Positions 35,752-45,266 of a DNA stretch of 64,000 nucleotides are shown here, piece after piece. The notes under the pieces are model-generated. The model did not search any database. It worked only from the letters and a program-made list of their open reading frames with translations, and was not told the origin of the DNA. Made by a program: the position numbers and the translations under genes. Numbering within the stretch: the stretch's first letter is position 1; the number at the start of each line of letters is the position of its first letter. Origin of the DNA: Bradyrhizobium guangzhouense (GTDB lineage: Bacteria > Pseudomonadota > Alphaproteobacteria > Rhizobiales > Xanthobacteraceae); contig NZ_CP030054.1 in NCBI RefSeq assembly GCF_004114955.1, positions 915,292-979,291 on the forward strand, in the 5' to 3' direction.

Positions 35752-36408
35752 TCACCGACTCCTACGGCGCTGCACCATGAGCGCCTTCTTGGTGTTAGAG
35801 ATATGTGCTTCGAGAAGATCGACGGCCTTTTCAACGTTCCCGGCGCGGCAAGCTTTTAAGATATCCACATGCTCTTCTTGCGGCGTTTTCTTGCCTGACG
35901 CCATAGAGACTTGTGCCCGGACGAACAAGCTCACCTGCCCGTAGTTGCCTTCGATAAGAGACAGCAATCTAGGTAGATTACAGGGGATATAGAGGGTTTC
36001 GTGAAACTTCCAGTTCATCTCCGCCCATTGAGCGGGGTCGCTTTTCTTGTCGTATTCCACGAGAATACGTTTGGCCTCATCAAAATCACTCTGAATCATA
36101 TTAGGAATGGCTAGACGCAACGCGCGGCACTCCAGCGCAATGCGAATTTCCATCAATTCGATCACCTCGGCCGAAGTGAATGAGACTACCTTGGCGCCCC
36201 GATTGTTTAGGAGCGTGACCAGACCCTCCGCCTCGAGGTGTCGCAAGGCCTCCCTTACCGGAATGCGGCTCGTTCCGAATTTGTCCGCCAATTCCTCTTG
36301 GCGAAGCTGCTCGCCGGGGGCGAATGTCCCAGCAAGAATGTCAGCCCGGAGAAGCTTTCTCACCGTCTCAGTCGCCGAAGGCCTTTGTTGATTGTCCAGT
36401 TCTGTCAC
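35752..36408 (-). CDS. GntR-family transcriptional regulator (FCD domain)
   Basis: 218 residues. The N-terminal winged helix includes GTFAPGEQLRQEELADKFGT and SRIPVREALRHLEAEGLVTL. The C-terminal FCD domain is all-helical, with DFDEAKRILVEYDK and NWKFHETLYIPCNLPRLLSL carrying candidate metal or ligand residues (Asp, His). FCD regulators respond to organic acids or amino-acid-like effectors. It heads a cluster of catabolic genes on the same strand and has candidate operator sequences (TGTATCC and TATATAC) 16-42 bases before its start. Confidence 0.9.
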   Translation of the reverse strand: MTELDNQQRPSATETVRKLLRADILAGTFAPGEQLRQEELADKFGTSRIPVREALRHLEAEGLVTLLNNRGAKVVSFTSAEVIELMEIRIALECRALRLAIPNMIQSDFDEAKRILVEYDKKSDPAQWAEMNWKFHETLYIPCNLPRLLSLIEGNYGQVSLFVRAQVSMASGKKTPQEEHVDILKACRAGNVEKAVDLLEAHISNTKKALMVQRRRSR

Positions 36409-36423
36409 AAACTTCGCCTCAAA

Positions 36424-36454
36424 TGTATCCTCTTTGCCGAAATTATATACAAAA
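36424..36454. promoter_or_regulatory. Candidate GntR operator (TGTATCC ... TATATACAAAA) before the regulator
   Basis: The sequence holds TGTATCC at 36424-36430 and TTATATACAAAA at 36443-36454, upstream of the GntR start at 36408. The GTATCC/GGATAC core recurs before several cluster genes (41706, 57537, 57557, 60619, 63195), supporting a shared operator with autoregulation. FadR-type GntR sites often contain T-G/T-A-rich palindromes of this size. Confidence 0.45.
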
Positions 36455-36570
36455 GGAGGACGAAAGCAATTCGCTCACCCGAACATCAAGCGTTTCTGGG
36501 CCTTCCGACCTCCGTTGTTCTCCCTAAATACCCACCACCAGCAGATGTTGATTCTGACAGATTGTATTGA

Positions 36571-37977
36571 CTACTCATCCAGAAGGCTATCGACTTCCGA
36601 CCACTGCACAGTTTCGAGTTTCATCAGCATATTCCAAAGATCCCTGGCTTTCGGCTTTCCAACAGAAAGCGCTGCACACGTTTCGAATTTTCGTCGGAGC
36701 CTTTCAGGCGGAGCCGGATATTGATGGTTGCCGACCGCCACGCTTTGCCGCTTGAGATGGATCTTCCCCGACTTGTGAACCGCTTCGATTTCGGTAAAGG
36801 CGGCTCCTTTGGTATAGACCTTTTCGAACTGCTCCTTGGTTGACAGGTCGGGATGAACATAGGCATTGACTTTGCCCATGCGGCCGCGGATCTCATTTCC
36901 GGCAACGGACTGGTCGGAAAAACTCCCAAGCGTTACGTCGCCATGCGCCAATGCCGCCGCTATGCAATACGGGATGCTGAACCTCGCCTGCAGTGCATCT
37001 TTCGGATCGTTGTATCGCATTAAATTCAAAGCATGGTAGCTGACGCCCACATTGATGACCTCGAGGTCGTCCGCCACGATTTCGCCACTCGCAATACCCT
37101 CCGTTACAAGATCCAGGGCCGGATGTACAAGCGAGCATGTCGGATAAAGCTTGGGGTTATTGCGGATGAGTTCGAGGGATAGGCCAAGATCGCGGATTGC
37201 TTCGTCCGCGTTCAGCTTTTCTGGATCTGTAAAGAGATCGAAAAACCCCTCGTGCCCCTCGATCGCATTAGGGCTTGATCGCATTCCGGCCTTAGCAAGT
37301 TTGGCGGCAAGGACGCCGTTCTGCGCTGCGAATCCTGCATGTAGCGGTTTGGTCATGTATCCGAAGTTTTGACGTAATCCAGATGCAAGCGAGGCTGCAA
37401 TTCCGAAGGCTTCTAGCATGAGCTTGCCATCAAGCCCCAACAGGTTTCCGGCGGCAGCGGCAGCTCCGAATGTCCCGAGCGAGGAAGTTGTGTGCCAGCC
37501 ACGACCATTGTGTTCATAGGTTACGGCGATGCCGAGACGGCCTTCCATCTCGACACCGGCCGCATAGGCCGCAATGATATCTGCACCCGAAGCTGCCAGT
37601 TCGTCTGCGAGCGCAAGGATAGCGGGCAATACTGGGGCGGATGGATGCCCCACCATCGCATAATTACCGTCGTCGAAGTCATGCGCATGAGCCATAGCGC
37701 CATTGGCCAGAGCAGCATTTCGAGCTGTCGTTCGCAGCGCAGTATTCCAGACACGTGCCTTTCCTGGTTCTTCGGCGAAGAACCCGCCCATGACTCCCGC
37801 AACTTCCTCAGCTTTCGCCGCTAGGGCAACAGACAACGTGTCGGCAATGCCCCTCTTTGCGGCCTCGACGGCGGCAGCGGACATTGATTCGAACTTCAGC
37901 TCCGCGCAGAAGTCAGCAAGGATGCGGCCGACTTCCGGTCGCTGCTTTTGAGAGTCTGACGCTCTTTTCGCGTTCAT
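36571..37977 (-). CDS. MmgE/PrpD family protein, copy 1
   Basis: 468 residues, full length for the family. Characteristic segments are AKRGIADTLSVALA, NGAMAHAHDFDDGNYAMVGH, PSAPVLPAILALADEL and RQNFGYMTKPLHAGFAAQNG, where the conserved acidic, His and Lys residues of the active site lie. The family includes 2-methylcitrate dehydratase, cis-aconitate decarboxylase and iminodisuccinate epimerase (whose structure defined the fold). Given the neighbouring lyase and amine oxidases, epimerisation or dehydration of an amino dicarboxylate is more likely than propionate metabolism. Closely similar in layout to copy 2 at 47008..48432. Confidence 0.9.
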   Translation of the reverse strand: MNAKRASDSQKQRPEVGRILADFCAELKFESMSAAAVEAAKRGIADTLSVALAAKAEEVAGVMGGFFAEEPGKARVWNTALRTTARNAALANGAMAHAHDFDDGNYAMVGHPSAPVLPAILALADELAASGADIIAAYAAGVEMEGRLGIAVTYEHNGRGWHTTSSLGTFGAAAAAGNLLGLDGKLMLEAFGIAASLASGLRQNFGYMTKPLHAGFAAQNGVLAAKLAKAGMRSSPNAIEGHEGFFDLFTDPEKLNADEAIRDLGLSLELIRNNPKLYPTCSLVHPALDLVTEGIASGEIVADDLEVINVGVSYHALNLMRYNDPKDALQARFSIPYCIAAALAHGDVTLGSFSDQSVAGNEIRGRMGKVNAYVHPDLSTKEQFEKVYTKGAAFTEIEAVHKSGKIHLKRQSVAVGNHQYPAPPERLRRKFETCAALSVGKPKARDLWNMLMKLETVQWSEVDSLLDE

Positions 37978-38181
37978 TTTGCTTCCTTTTGCTTATCTAT
38001 CGATTATGCCGACCAGACGTTTTTGTCCGGCCAATTCGGTTCGAGCTCGATTGGCATAGGTCCGCCATTTTTCAAATCGCGCCTTCGGTGCGCGGCAGCG
38101 CGATCCGGCCGCTTACGCATCCAGTTCGGCGAGAATTCGCCGTACACTTTCGAACCTCCCAATCGTCTTGCGATCCCAAAT

Positions 38182-39003
38182 CTAACTTTTTCTTAGTTCG
38201 ACACTCCGTCGATACGCAGCGCTGGTTGCAGCGCGTACTATCTTGGGAAGGGCCCCCTCACGCTCCATTTCGATCACGCCAGCCTCAGTGGTCCCTCCCG
38301 GACTTATGACGGCTCGCTTGAGCTCGGAAGGCGAGCGCGGATCAGCTGCTAACATCGCCGCCGAACCCAACATCGTCTGCGCAACGAGCAACTGAGCGAA
38401 TTCTGTATCAAAATCCAGCCTCGCCAGCCGCTTGCGCCGCTGCTCAGCAAAAGCGAAAATATAGCGAGGCGCGCAGGCGTAGAACGGCATAGCCTTGTCA
38501 ATCAATGCCGCGTCCACCACCCATTCAAATTTGCCGACTGGCGCGAAGACTTGCTCTACGGCCGTTTTTGCCGAGATTGGAAACGTCTGCCCGGTTACGC
38601 CGAGGCTCGTCCCTTGACCAACAAACGCAGGAAGGTTGGGCATAACGCGCGCCACTCTCGCACTGCCGCATACCTCCATTAATCGCCCAAGCGGCATGCC
38701 GGCCATAACCGAAAGAACCGGACTCTCGGCCAGCAAGCGTCGATGTCCATCAGAGAAAGTTGCAACATTCTGCGGCTTCACCGCCAATACGAGCAGATCG
38801 TAGCCTGATGATGAACTCGGAGCGTCCGGCAAGATTGATACGCCTTGAAGACCACGCACAGCGTCTTCCACTCGGCCGACATCCGGATCAACCAAGATCA
38901 ATTTTAAATTAGGTAGTGCTTGGCGTACTCCTCGGATAAGAGCCGAACCCATATTTCCCCCGCCGAAGAACAGCAGTCGAGTGGACTCCTTCATCACCAC
39001 CAT
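38182..39003 (-). CDS. proC: Pyrroline-5-carboxylate reductase-like protein
   Basis: About 273 residues from ATG 39003 (AGGGA four bases upstream); the frame extension to 39120 lies in the neighbouring oxidase gene. The N-terminal LLFFGGGNMGSALIRGV is the NAD(P)-binding loop, LVLAVKPQNVA is the conserved strand, and the C-terminus has VISPGGTTEAGVIEME, the ProC signature region. The usual reaction is reduction of a cyclic imine to proline. In a catabolic cluster with oxidases, a ProC paralogue may reduce a different cyclic imine. Confidence 0.88.
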   Translation of the reverse strand: MVVMKESTRLLFFGGGNMGSALIRGVRQALPNLKLILVDPDVGRVEDAVRGLQGVSILPDAPSSSSGYDLLVLAVKPQNVATFSDGHRRLLAESPVLSVMAGMPLGRLMEVCGSARVARVMPNLPAFVGQGTSLGVTGQTFPISAKTAVEQVFAPVGKFEWVVDAALIDKAMPFYACAPRYIFAFAEQRRKRLARLDFDTEFAQLLVAQTMLGSAAMLAADPRSPSELKRAVISPGGTTEAGVIEMEREGALPKIVRAATSAAYRRSVELRKS

Positions 39004-39032
39004 TTCCCTATCCTGCTGGTCCAACTTTGAGA

Positions 39033-40349
39033 TCAGGTTGCATCTGCACCGGCACGGAATTCCTCGTACATTGCCGTGCCACGCACGCCGACGAATCTGA
39101 ATGGCTCGGGCGGCAGCCATCCGGGACGGCCGAGCGGTCCAGTCACCGTTTCTTGTGCGACTTTGCCGGCGACTAGTTCGGCAAGACGGCGCCCCAATGC
39201 GGTACCTTTCGCGACACCAGAGCCGTTATAGCCGGCACTTATAAAAAGCCCCTGCTCCAGCTCTCCCCAAAATGGAGCGCCTCCACGCGTGACGTCGGTA
39301 ACTCCGCCCCATACGTATTCGAAGTCGATATCCGCAAGATGCGGATAACGACGGCGAAACCGATCGAGCAATCTTCGTCGGATTACGCTCTCCTTGAGCT
39401 CGGCCTCATAGGAATAGAGGCTGCGGATCATACAGCGTCCGTCGGAAAGTCTACGAAGGGTGCTACCACCGGCCCGTTGGGCCGACGTCATGCCCCATTC
39501 CGGAAGACTACCGAGCAGACGTGCCCTGTTGCCCAGCCTTTCCGTCACGCCCACATAAGTAAATAAGGAAACCAACCGATCTTTGCCGTATCCCAGCAGC
39601 TTAACAAAGGCATTGTTGGCCAGGATGACGTTCCGCGCGGATATCCGCGCCTGCGGACAAGTCAAGTGCCAACGCTCACCTACTTTTTCGATGTTGCTGA
39701 CAGTGGTTCCTTCATGAAAGACAATGTCAGAAGGTAGATGATCTGCCAGACCGCGCACGAGCGCAGCCGGCTGAAATAGATGTGTAGACTCGGATCGAAT
39801 GGCCAACCGATAAAAGCATGTGCCGGTTAGCTCTTCCAAAGCATCTTGTTTGTAAACCGGAAGCGTGCGGCCCTGTGTCGATGCGCTCTCGCTCATTCTC
39901 AACAGAGCCGCAGCGGCTCGCTCGCTTACAGCGGCCTTGAACGAACCGACCTGTCGAAGCCCGCAATCGATCCCGTACCGGGCCACGAGGTCTTTCAGCC
40001 AAGCCAAACCCTCGGCATCAAATACGGCTATGACGTTCTGTTTGCTTAGAGCATCGGCTGAGGCGTCAGCTCTGCTGGCCGATGCCATACTCACCGTTGG
40101 CAGATCGCTGCCAGAAAAGCCGGAATTCCGACCTGAAGCATTCTCGCCAACTGTTCCGCCGTCAATGATGAGAATATCAGTTTCGGGTTCCAGCTCTTTG
40201 AGCCTTCTTGCAACAGCGAGCCCAGTGAAACCTGCGCCTACAACGGCATGATCGACGCTCAGCTTTCCGTTGAGGGCGGGCCGGCAAATGCGAGGCGGTA
40301 GCATCGCGTTCCAACCGCTTCGCATCTGATACGTGCTTGCGCGATACAT
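39033..40349 (-). CDS. FAD-dependent amino-acid/amine oxidoreductase (DAO family), copy 1
   Basis: 438 residues. The dinucleotide fold starts at HAVVGAGFTGLAVARRLKEL, and later ENASGRNSGFSGSDLPTVSM has the motif seen in GlyD/PuuB-type oxidases. The C-terminal GLFISAGYNGSGVAKGTALG closes the FAD site. These enzymes oxidise secondary or tertiary amines, glycine derivatives or gamma-glutamylputrescine. It is followed by proC 29 bases on and preceded by a second oxidase at 40357, only 7 bases away, so the three form one unit. Confidence 0.88.
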   Translation of the reverse strand: MYRASTYQMRSGWNAMLPPRICRPALNGKLSVDHAVVGAGFTGLAVARRLKELEPETDILIIDGGTVGENASGRNSGFSGSDLPTVSMASASRADASADALSKQNVIAVFDAEGLAWLKDLVARYGIDCGLRQVGSFKAAVSERAAAALLRMSESASTQGRTLPVYKQDALEELTGTCFYRLAIRSESTHLFQPAALVRGLADHLPSDIVFHEGTTVSNIEKVGERWHLTCPQARISARNVILANNAFVKLLGYGKDRLVSLFTYVGVTERLGNRARLLGSLPEWGMTSAQRAGGSTLRRLSDGRCMIRSLYSYEAELKESVIRRRLLDRFRRRYPHLADIDFEYVWGGVTDVTRGGAPFWGELEQGLFISAGYNGSGVAKGTALGRRLAELVAGKVAQETVTGPLGRPGWLPPEPFRFVGVRGTAMYEEFRAGADAT

Positions 40350-40356
40350 ATCCGTT

Positions 40357-41652
40357 CTACTGTGCGAAAGCCGGCTGGCGTTTGACGCTCGACAGCCGGT
40401 TGAAAGTAAAAGGAGAAGGATCGACGATAGGTTTTTCGGAAGTAACCAGATCAGCCGTCAGATGCCCGGCCGCAGGACCAATCCCAAAGCCGTGACCGGA
40501 GTACCCGCTACTGATAAAAAATCCCGGAATGGTGTCCACTGCCCCAATGACCGGCTTTGTATCGGGCATGACATCGATCAGGCCGGCCCAGGTTGCGGCA
40601 ACTCTCATATTGGCGAATACGGGAAACTCGCGACTGATATTACGCTGCGCCTGACGAAGATCGTATAGTGATGGCACGGGATCCAGGACACGTGTCTGTT
40701 CAAAAGGCGTTTGTTCATCCATGCGCCAGCGCGATTTCTGAAACAGCTCCGCAAGCGTGCGCCGCCCCAGACGCAGCCGTACATTGTTTCCACCAGTCAA
40801 AATCATCGGCAAATAGTCGACGAGATAGCGGAAACTGTCGGGCACGATTTCCGTTCGATTCCACGCGCCGTAACCTATGGTGAACCCTCCATCGTGCCGA
40901 GTGCGGATCGAAAAATCGGGGCCCTTGATCGACGTTTTTGGAGCCCCTTCCAACGGGTACGCTCGGACAAGGCTCGACATTGTCTTGAGTTGCGGCAACC
41001 GCAAACCCATATTGTTACAAAAGAGCGAAGACCAAACTCCGCCCGCCAAAACAACTGCTTCGCAAGATACTGGCCCGAGCTCCGTCACAACGCCACAAAT
41101 GCGTCCCGCCCGGGTTTCAATTCCTCTCACAGCGCATGACACGACAATCTGCGCGCCGAGCGCCCTCGCCGCGCTTGCGTACGCAGCAGCTGCCAATGAT
41201 GGCTCCGCCCTGCCGTCATTGGGAGAATACAGGCCGCAAGCCCACGGTCTTGACGCGCCAGGCAGCAAGGCTCGCAATTCAGCCCCTGAAACGATGCGAG
41301 CAACGATATCGTCGGGACAGGTGTTGGCGAGCCAGCTTTCACAAGCTTCTGCTTCCTCGTCGCGCTTGAATACCGTCAAAATACCCGTCTGTTTAAAGCC
41401 GACACTTTGGCCTAGCTGCCGCTCCAGATCGTTCCAGATTCGCAAACTTTCCCGGATCAACGGCATTTCTTGAGCGTCGCGCTTTTGAGCGCGAACCCAA
41501 CCCTGGTTGCGTCCGGATTGCTCTGCTCCGATAAGTCCCTTCTCGCAAAGCAAGGTTGGAACCCCTCGCTTGGCCAGGTAGTAAGCAGTTGAACTGCCGA
41601 TAATTCCGCCCCCTATCACGATCACTTTGGTTGAAGCGGGCAGTTGGGACAT
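40357..41652 (-). CDS. FAD-dependent oxidoreductase (DAO family), copy 2
   Basis: 431 residues starting MSQLPASTKVIVIGGGIIGS, with the GxGxxG loop, AEQSGRNQGWVRAQKRDAQE after it, and GFFISSGYSGHGFGIGPAAG at the C-terminal FAD-contact region. Resembles sarcosine/glycine or D-amino-acid dehydrogenases of the DAO superfamily. Promoter-proximal gene of the oxidase-oxidase-proC unit; the GGATAC operator candidate lies 54 bases before its start. Confidence 0.88.
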   Translation of the reverse strand: MSQLPASTKVIVIGGGIIGSSTAYYLAKRGVPTLLCEKGLIGAEQSGRNQGWVRAQKRDAQEMPLIRESLRIWNDLERQLGQSVGFKQTGILTVFKRDEEAEACESWLANTCPDDIVARIVSGAELRALLPGASRPWACGLYSPNDGRAEPSLAAAAYASAARALGAQIVVSCAVRGIETRAGRICGVVTELGPVSCEAVVLAGGVWSSLFCNNMGLRLPQLKTMSSLVRAYPLEGAPKTSIKGPDFSIRTRHDGGFTIGYGAWNRTEIVPDSFRYLVDYLPMILTGGNNVRLRLGRRTLAELFQKSRWRMDEQTPFEQTRVLDPVPSLYDLRQAQRNISREFPVFANMRVAATWAGLIDVMPDTKPVIGAVDTIPGFFISSGYSGHGFGIGPAAGHLTADLVTSEKPIVDPSPFTFNRLSSVKRQPAFAQ

Positions 41653-41705
41653 GACGAACCAGCAAAAAGTCAGGGCGAGAGACTTGGTGCATACTTAACT
41701 TAGCT

Positions 41706-41717
41706 ATTGGATACAAT
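41706..41717. promoter_or_regulatory. Candidate GntR operator ATTGGATACAAT
   Basis: Contains the TTGGATACA core shared with the sites at 60619 and 63195. It lies between the broken MFS gene and the oxidase at 40357..41652. Confidence 0.45.
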
Positions 41718-41768
41718 CAACCAACTTCTGCGTCGAAAGGTGAGAGGGCGCTTGGATCGTACTCAAGA

Positions 41769-43392
41769 TCAAAGCATTGCTTCGGGTTTTGGCGGAAAAT
41801 CGCTTCGCGTGGGAACAATCCGGCTATCAATCAGGCGATGCACACGACGCAGATCCTTAGGCCCCCGATGTAGACTGCGAAGCGACGCCAAGTTGTCAGC
41901 GTCTGCCCGTACACGGCGGCCATGATGACGCAGATATTCGATCCACGTTGGCGAGTAGTAGCTTTCAACCCAGACGAGTGGCCGTTCAATGTCTCGTAAC
42001 AAGGCCCAACGACGGGCCCAGTCACGCAAACGGATACGACGCCGTTCTCGCATCAGCTCAAGAAAGCGAAGAGTATCCTCGTGGGCAATTTCATACTCTA
42101 TTAAGACCAAGACCGGCCCCGAATCCGGCTTGATCTCGACCATAGGCTCGGGCGCTTGGAATGGTCCGATGGGATCGAGATCATCGCCGGACAACGCGTG
42201 AAGCGGATATTGAAAGCCCAAGACCGCTCCGATCATCATTACGGTCCCTGCCGCCACGAAGGCGATCGAAAGACCGTGTGAACCTGCAACTTCGCCCCAA
42301 AGCCAGGATACAAGGGCCATCCCGCCGAAAGTCGCGGTCTGATAGAAGGAGAGCGCTCTTCCAACCACCCACCGTGGCGTGACAGTTGCACGGTGACGTT
42401 GAATAAGGACAATGAAATGACCCAACAGGCACCGGCGACAAGTAGTGCGATGCAGCTAAGGGGCATCGAAGTTGAAGCGCCCAACAAGATGAGCGCGAGC
42501 GCAAAATTCGCGAAAGTTGCGCGAATGACAACCTCGTTATTGAACTTGCGGACAATGGCAGCGTTTGCCAAGCCGCCGCCGATCGCACCGAAGCCAAAAG
42601 TGCCCAACATCATGCCGTAGGTTAGTGCCGTTCCCTTCAACGTGTCTCGTGCAACCAACGGAAGCAGAGCCAAAACGACGACACCGGCCAAGTTGAAGAT
42701 CGCCGTTCGTAGGAGAACTCTCAAAAGATGGGGAGACACCCTGATGTAACGAAGGCCGGCACCAATCGCTGCTCCCACATGCTCGGGGGGAGCTCCGGCT
42801 TTGGATAGTGCGGCTTCCAATGCAAGAGCGCGCCTATCAGCGGCAGTGTGAGAAGAACATTCGCAGCGAACGCCGCGGCGGACCCTGCCACTACGACGAC
42901 CAATCCGCCCGAGGCAGGGCCAACGCTGCGCATCATGTTGAAGCTGAGCCCATTCAAACCGACCGCGCCGGCAACATCTTCCTTTGAGATGACATCGCCT
43001 ATCGAGGCTTGCCACGCGGGATTGTACAGCGCGTTGCCACAACCGATTAGAAATGTAAGGGCGAGAAGAAGCCAAGGATCCAGAACATTGAAGCAGATAG
43101 AAGTCGCGAGAACCGCGGATACTAACACCATGCCACCTTGTGCCATGATCAATATGCGACGACGACTATAATTATCCGCCAGCGCACCCGCTATCATCGA
43201 GAAGATCATCACGGGAAGGGAATTCATTGTCTGAACCAGCGCCACCATGGCCTGCGAACCCATCATAGTGGCCATGACCCAGCTGGCGCCCACCGACTGC
43301 ACAAGCGTCCCGAGATTCGACATCATCGTCGCGATCCAGAGCGATCGAAACGCCTTTTGCTTTAATGGAGACAGAAACAGGGGAACCGGCAC
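41769..43392 (-). pseudogene. MFS transporter (EntS/MFS_3-like) with two frameshifts
   Basis: Three frames join into one protein of about 540 residues. The first runs from about 43392 (LSPLKQKAFRSLWIATMMSN) to a C6 run at 42784-42789. The second continues PPEHVGAAIGAGLRYI to FNVTVQLS at about 42383. The third goes on TPRWVVGRALSFYQTATFGG to the stop at 41769. Twelve hydrophobic segments are followed by a soluble tail (RRWALLRDIERPLVWVESYY) that is typical of MFS_3 exporters. The start overlaps no clear ribosome site; GTG 43392 is a guess. One indel is at a homopolymer, so sequencing error is possible. Confidence 0.75.
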
Positions 43393-43447
43393 AATTGTCT
43401 CGGTGATGCTTTTGGCAACACTTGTCGCCTTCGCGATATCAAGATCG

Positions 43448-44509
43448 CTAGTCCTCCGCCAAACTGAGAACGCGCGCCCAATTGCGCGCATCGACCGACA
43501 GCATTCCGCTTTCATGCACCGCTTGGCGACGCCGATAGCGGTTATCGGCCGGCATGCGAGTTGATCCTGCGTGTTTCAATTCCGCTATTAGCCTCTCCAA
43601 CTGTCCCTGGAACGAAGCATTCCCGCCAGCACCGGGATCAAGGGCCAAAATGAATTGCCCGGCATTCGAGGTCTTCGCCCCAGGAAAGTTGGAAGAACAA
43701 TCTTCAAATCCGAAGGTGCCGCCGGAGAGTGCCGCCACCAGAACCTCGGCCATAAAGGCAAGCGACGCTCCTTTTGCTCCGCCGAACGGCAGGAGCGCCC
43801 CCCCGTCCAGTATCGCCGCCGGATCAGTAGTTACGTCTCCGTCCCTGTTAATTCCGACCCCTGAAGGAACGGGTCTACCAGCGGCAGCGTGCAGCAGGAT
43901 GTCGCCGTGCGACATGATGCTCGAAGCTTGGTCCCACACCAAAGGCGGCGCGTTTGTCCTTGGACAGGCAAATGCGATCGGATTGGTGCCGAGCGTCTTT
44001 CGCTTACCCTGCCAAACAGCCATATGGCTGCGACTGTTCACCATCGCAATTGAGATCAGACCGGCGCGCGCCAGGGGTTCCACGTCCTGCCACAAAGCAC
44101 CAAAATGATGCGAATTGCGGACAAACATCGTCGCGACACCTTGGCTCCGAGCCATACCAGCAAGACGGTTCGAGAAGGCGCGCGTTGCTTGTTGAGCAAA
44201 CCCGTTGTCAGCCTCAACCGCCAAACAGCCGGGCCGCGTCTGCTCGCAAGCCGGTTTAGCTGCAGTATTAATCCAGCCGCTGGATATGCTTGAGACATAG
44301 CCGGGCAAGCGATGGATCCCGTGGCTTCTACTGCCGTCGATTTCGGCGCCGGCAACCGTTTCGGCAATGATTCGTGCGATGGGTTCCGACAGTCCCGCTC
44401 TGCGCAAGGCCGAAGCTAATTTGGGTTCGAGGATCTCTAGCGGGATCTGAATTTCGTCGTCCGCTACGGTCAAGTGACGCTCCGCGATGAACGCTGTTCT
44501 ATTCGACAA
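43448..44509 (-). CDS. Ldh/MdhB-type oxidoreductase (malate/L-lactate dehydrogenase or DpkA-like)
   Basis: 353 residues if TTG 44509 is used, overlapping the pxpA end. Family segments: DGSRSHGIHRLPGYV (catalytic His), FVRNSHHFGALWQDVEPLAR, TLGTNPIAFACPR and LPFGGAKGASLAFMAEVL. The family includes Delta1-piperideine-2-carboxylate/pyrroline-2-carboxylate reductase, ureidoglycolate and sulfolactate dehydrogenases. Next to DAO-type oxidases and ProC, an imine reductase role (DpkA-like) is attractive but not shown. Downstream of pxpBCA, so likely cotranscribed. Confidence 0.82.
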   Translation of the reverse strand: MSNRTAFIAERHLTVADDEIQIPLEILEPKLASALRRAGLSEPIARIIAETVAGAEIDGSRSHGIHRLPGYVSSISSGWINTAAKPACEQTRPGCLAVEADNGFAQQATRAFSNRLAGMARSQGVATMFVRNSHHFGALWQDVEPLARAGLISIAMVNSRSHMAVWQGKRKTLGTNPIAFACPRTNAPPLVWDQASSIMSHGDILLHAAAGRPVPSGVGINRDGDVTTDPAAILDGGALLPFGGAKGASLAFMAEVLVAALSGGTFGFEDCSSNFPGAKTSNAGQFILALDPGAGGNASFQGQLERLIAELKHAGSTRMPADNRYRRRQAVHESGMLSVDARNWARVLSLAED

Positions 44510-45266
44510 GCTCTGTCAGTGGCGTCACTTGTCCACCGCCTCTCTCAATCGTGTCGCGCAAAGTCTTGGCAATCTCGACCGAGCCAGGCGTATCTGAATG
44601 AACCAGAATGCTTTTCGCATCCAACTTGATTCGTTTTCCCGTGATAGCTGTCACCGTGCCGTCATTCAAGAACTGGCTTGCTCTCGCGGCGATTTGATCG
44701 AGATCGTTGATGACTGCTCCCTGCTTCTTTCGCGAAACGAGCGAGCCGTCTTCCTCGTAGGCCCGGTCGGCATAAATTCGTCCAACAGTCCGCAACCCGA
44801 TCTTCCGCGCGTAAGCTTGCCAAGGGCTGCCGGGTTCTCCCGGCACGATGATGTCGGGATCATAGGCTTTGAAAGCATCGAAGATGAGCTGAAGATATTC
44901 CGGTGTTTCGCGCGACATCATGCCAAAGACGCCATGCGTACCGGCATGTGTCACCTTATAACCTTCAGCCTTGGCGATCGCCGAGAGAGCGCCCAACTGG
45001 TAAAGTGCGTGTTTCCGCATATCGTGGGGATCAATCTTCATCGGAACACGACCGAAGCCTAGTAGATCGGGCAGGCCGACATGCGCTCCTAGCGCCACTC
45101 CCCGCGCTCTCGCCTGCGCCGCCATGTCGGTCATGATGACCGCATCACCCGCGTGAAAACCGCAGGCCACATTCGCGGACGAAATCAGCGCCATCAGAGC
45201 GGCGTCATCGCAAAGCCGCCAACGCCCGAACCCTTCTCCGATGTCAGAATTGATATCGATTTTCAT
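44499..45266 (-). CDS. pxpA: 5-oxoprolinase subunit A (LamB/YcsF family)
   Basis: 255 residues. The start MKIDINSDIGEGFGRW holds the family's DxNxDxGEGFG signature, and ISSANVACGFHAGD follows. PxpA with PxpB and PxpC hydrolyses 5-oxoproline (pyroglutamate) to glutamate using ATP. It overlaps pxpC (45244) and the Ldh-type gene on either side. Confidence 0.92.
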   Translation of the reverse strand: MKIDINSDIGEGFGRWRLCDDAALMALISSANVACGFHAGDAVIMTDMAAQARARGVALGAHVGLPDLLGFGRVPMKIDPHDMRKHALYQLGALSAIAKAEGYKVTHAGTHGVFGMMSRETPEYLQLIFDAFKAYDPDIIVPGEPGSPWQAYARKIGLRTVGRIYADRAYEEDGSLVSRKKQGAVINDLDQIAARASQFLNDGTVTAITGKRIKLDAKSILVHSDTPGSVEIAKTLRDTIERGGGQVTPLTELVE

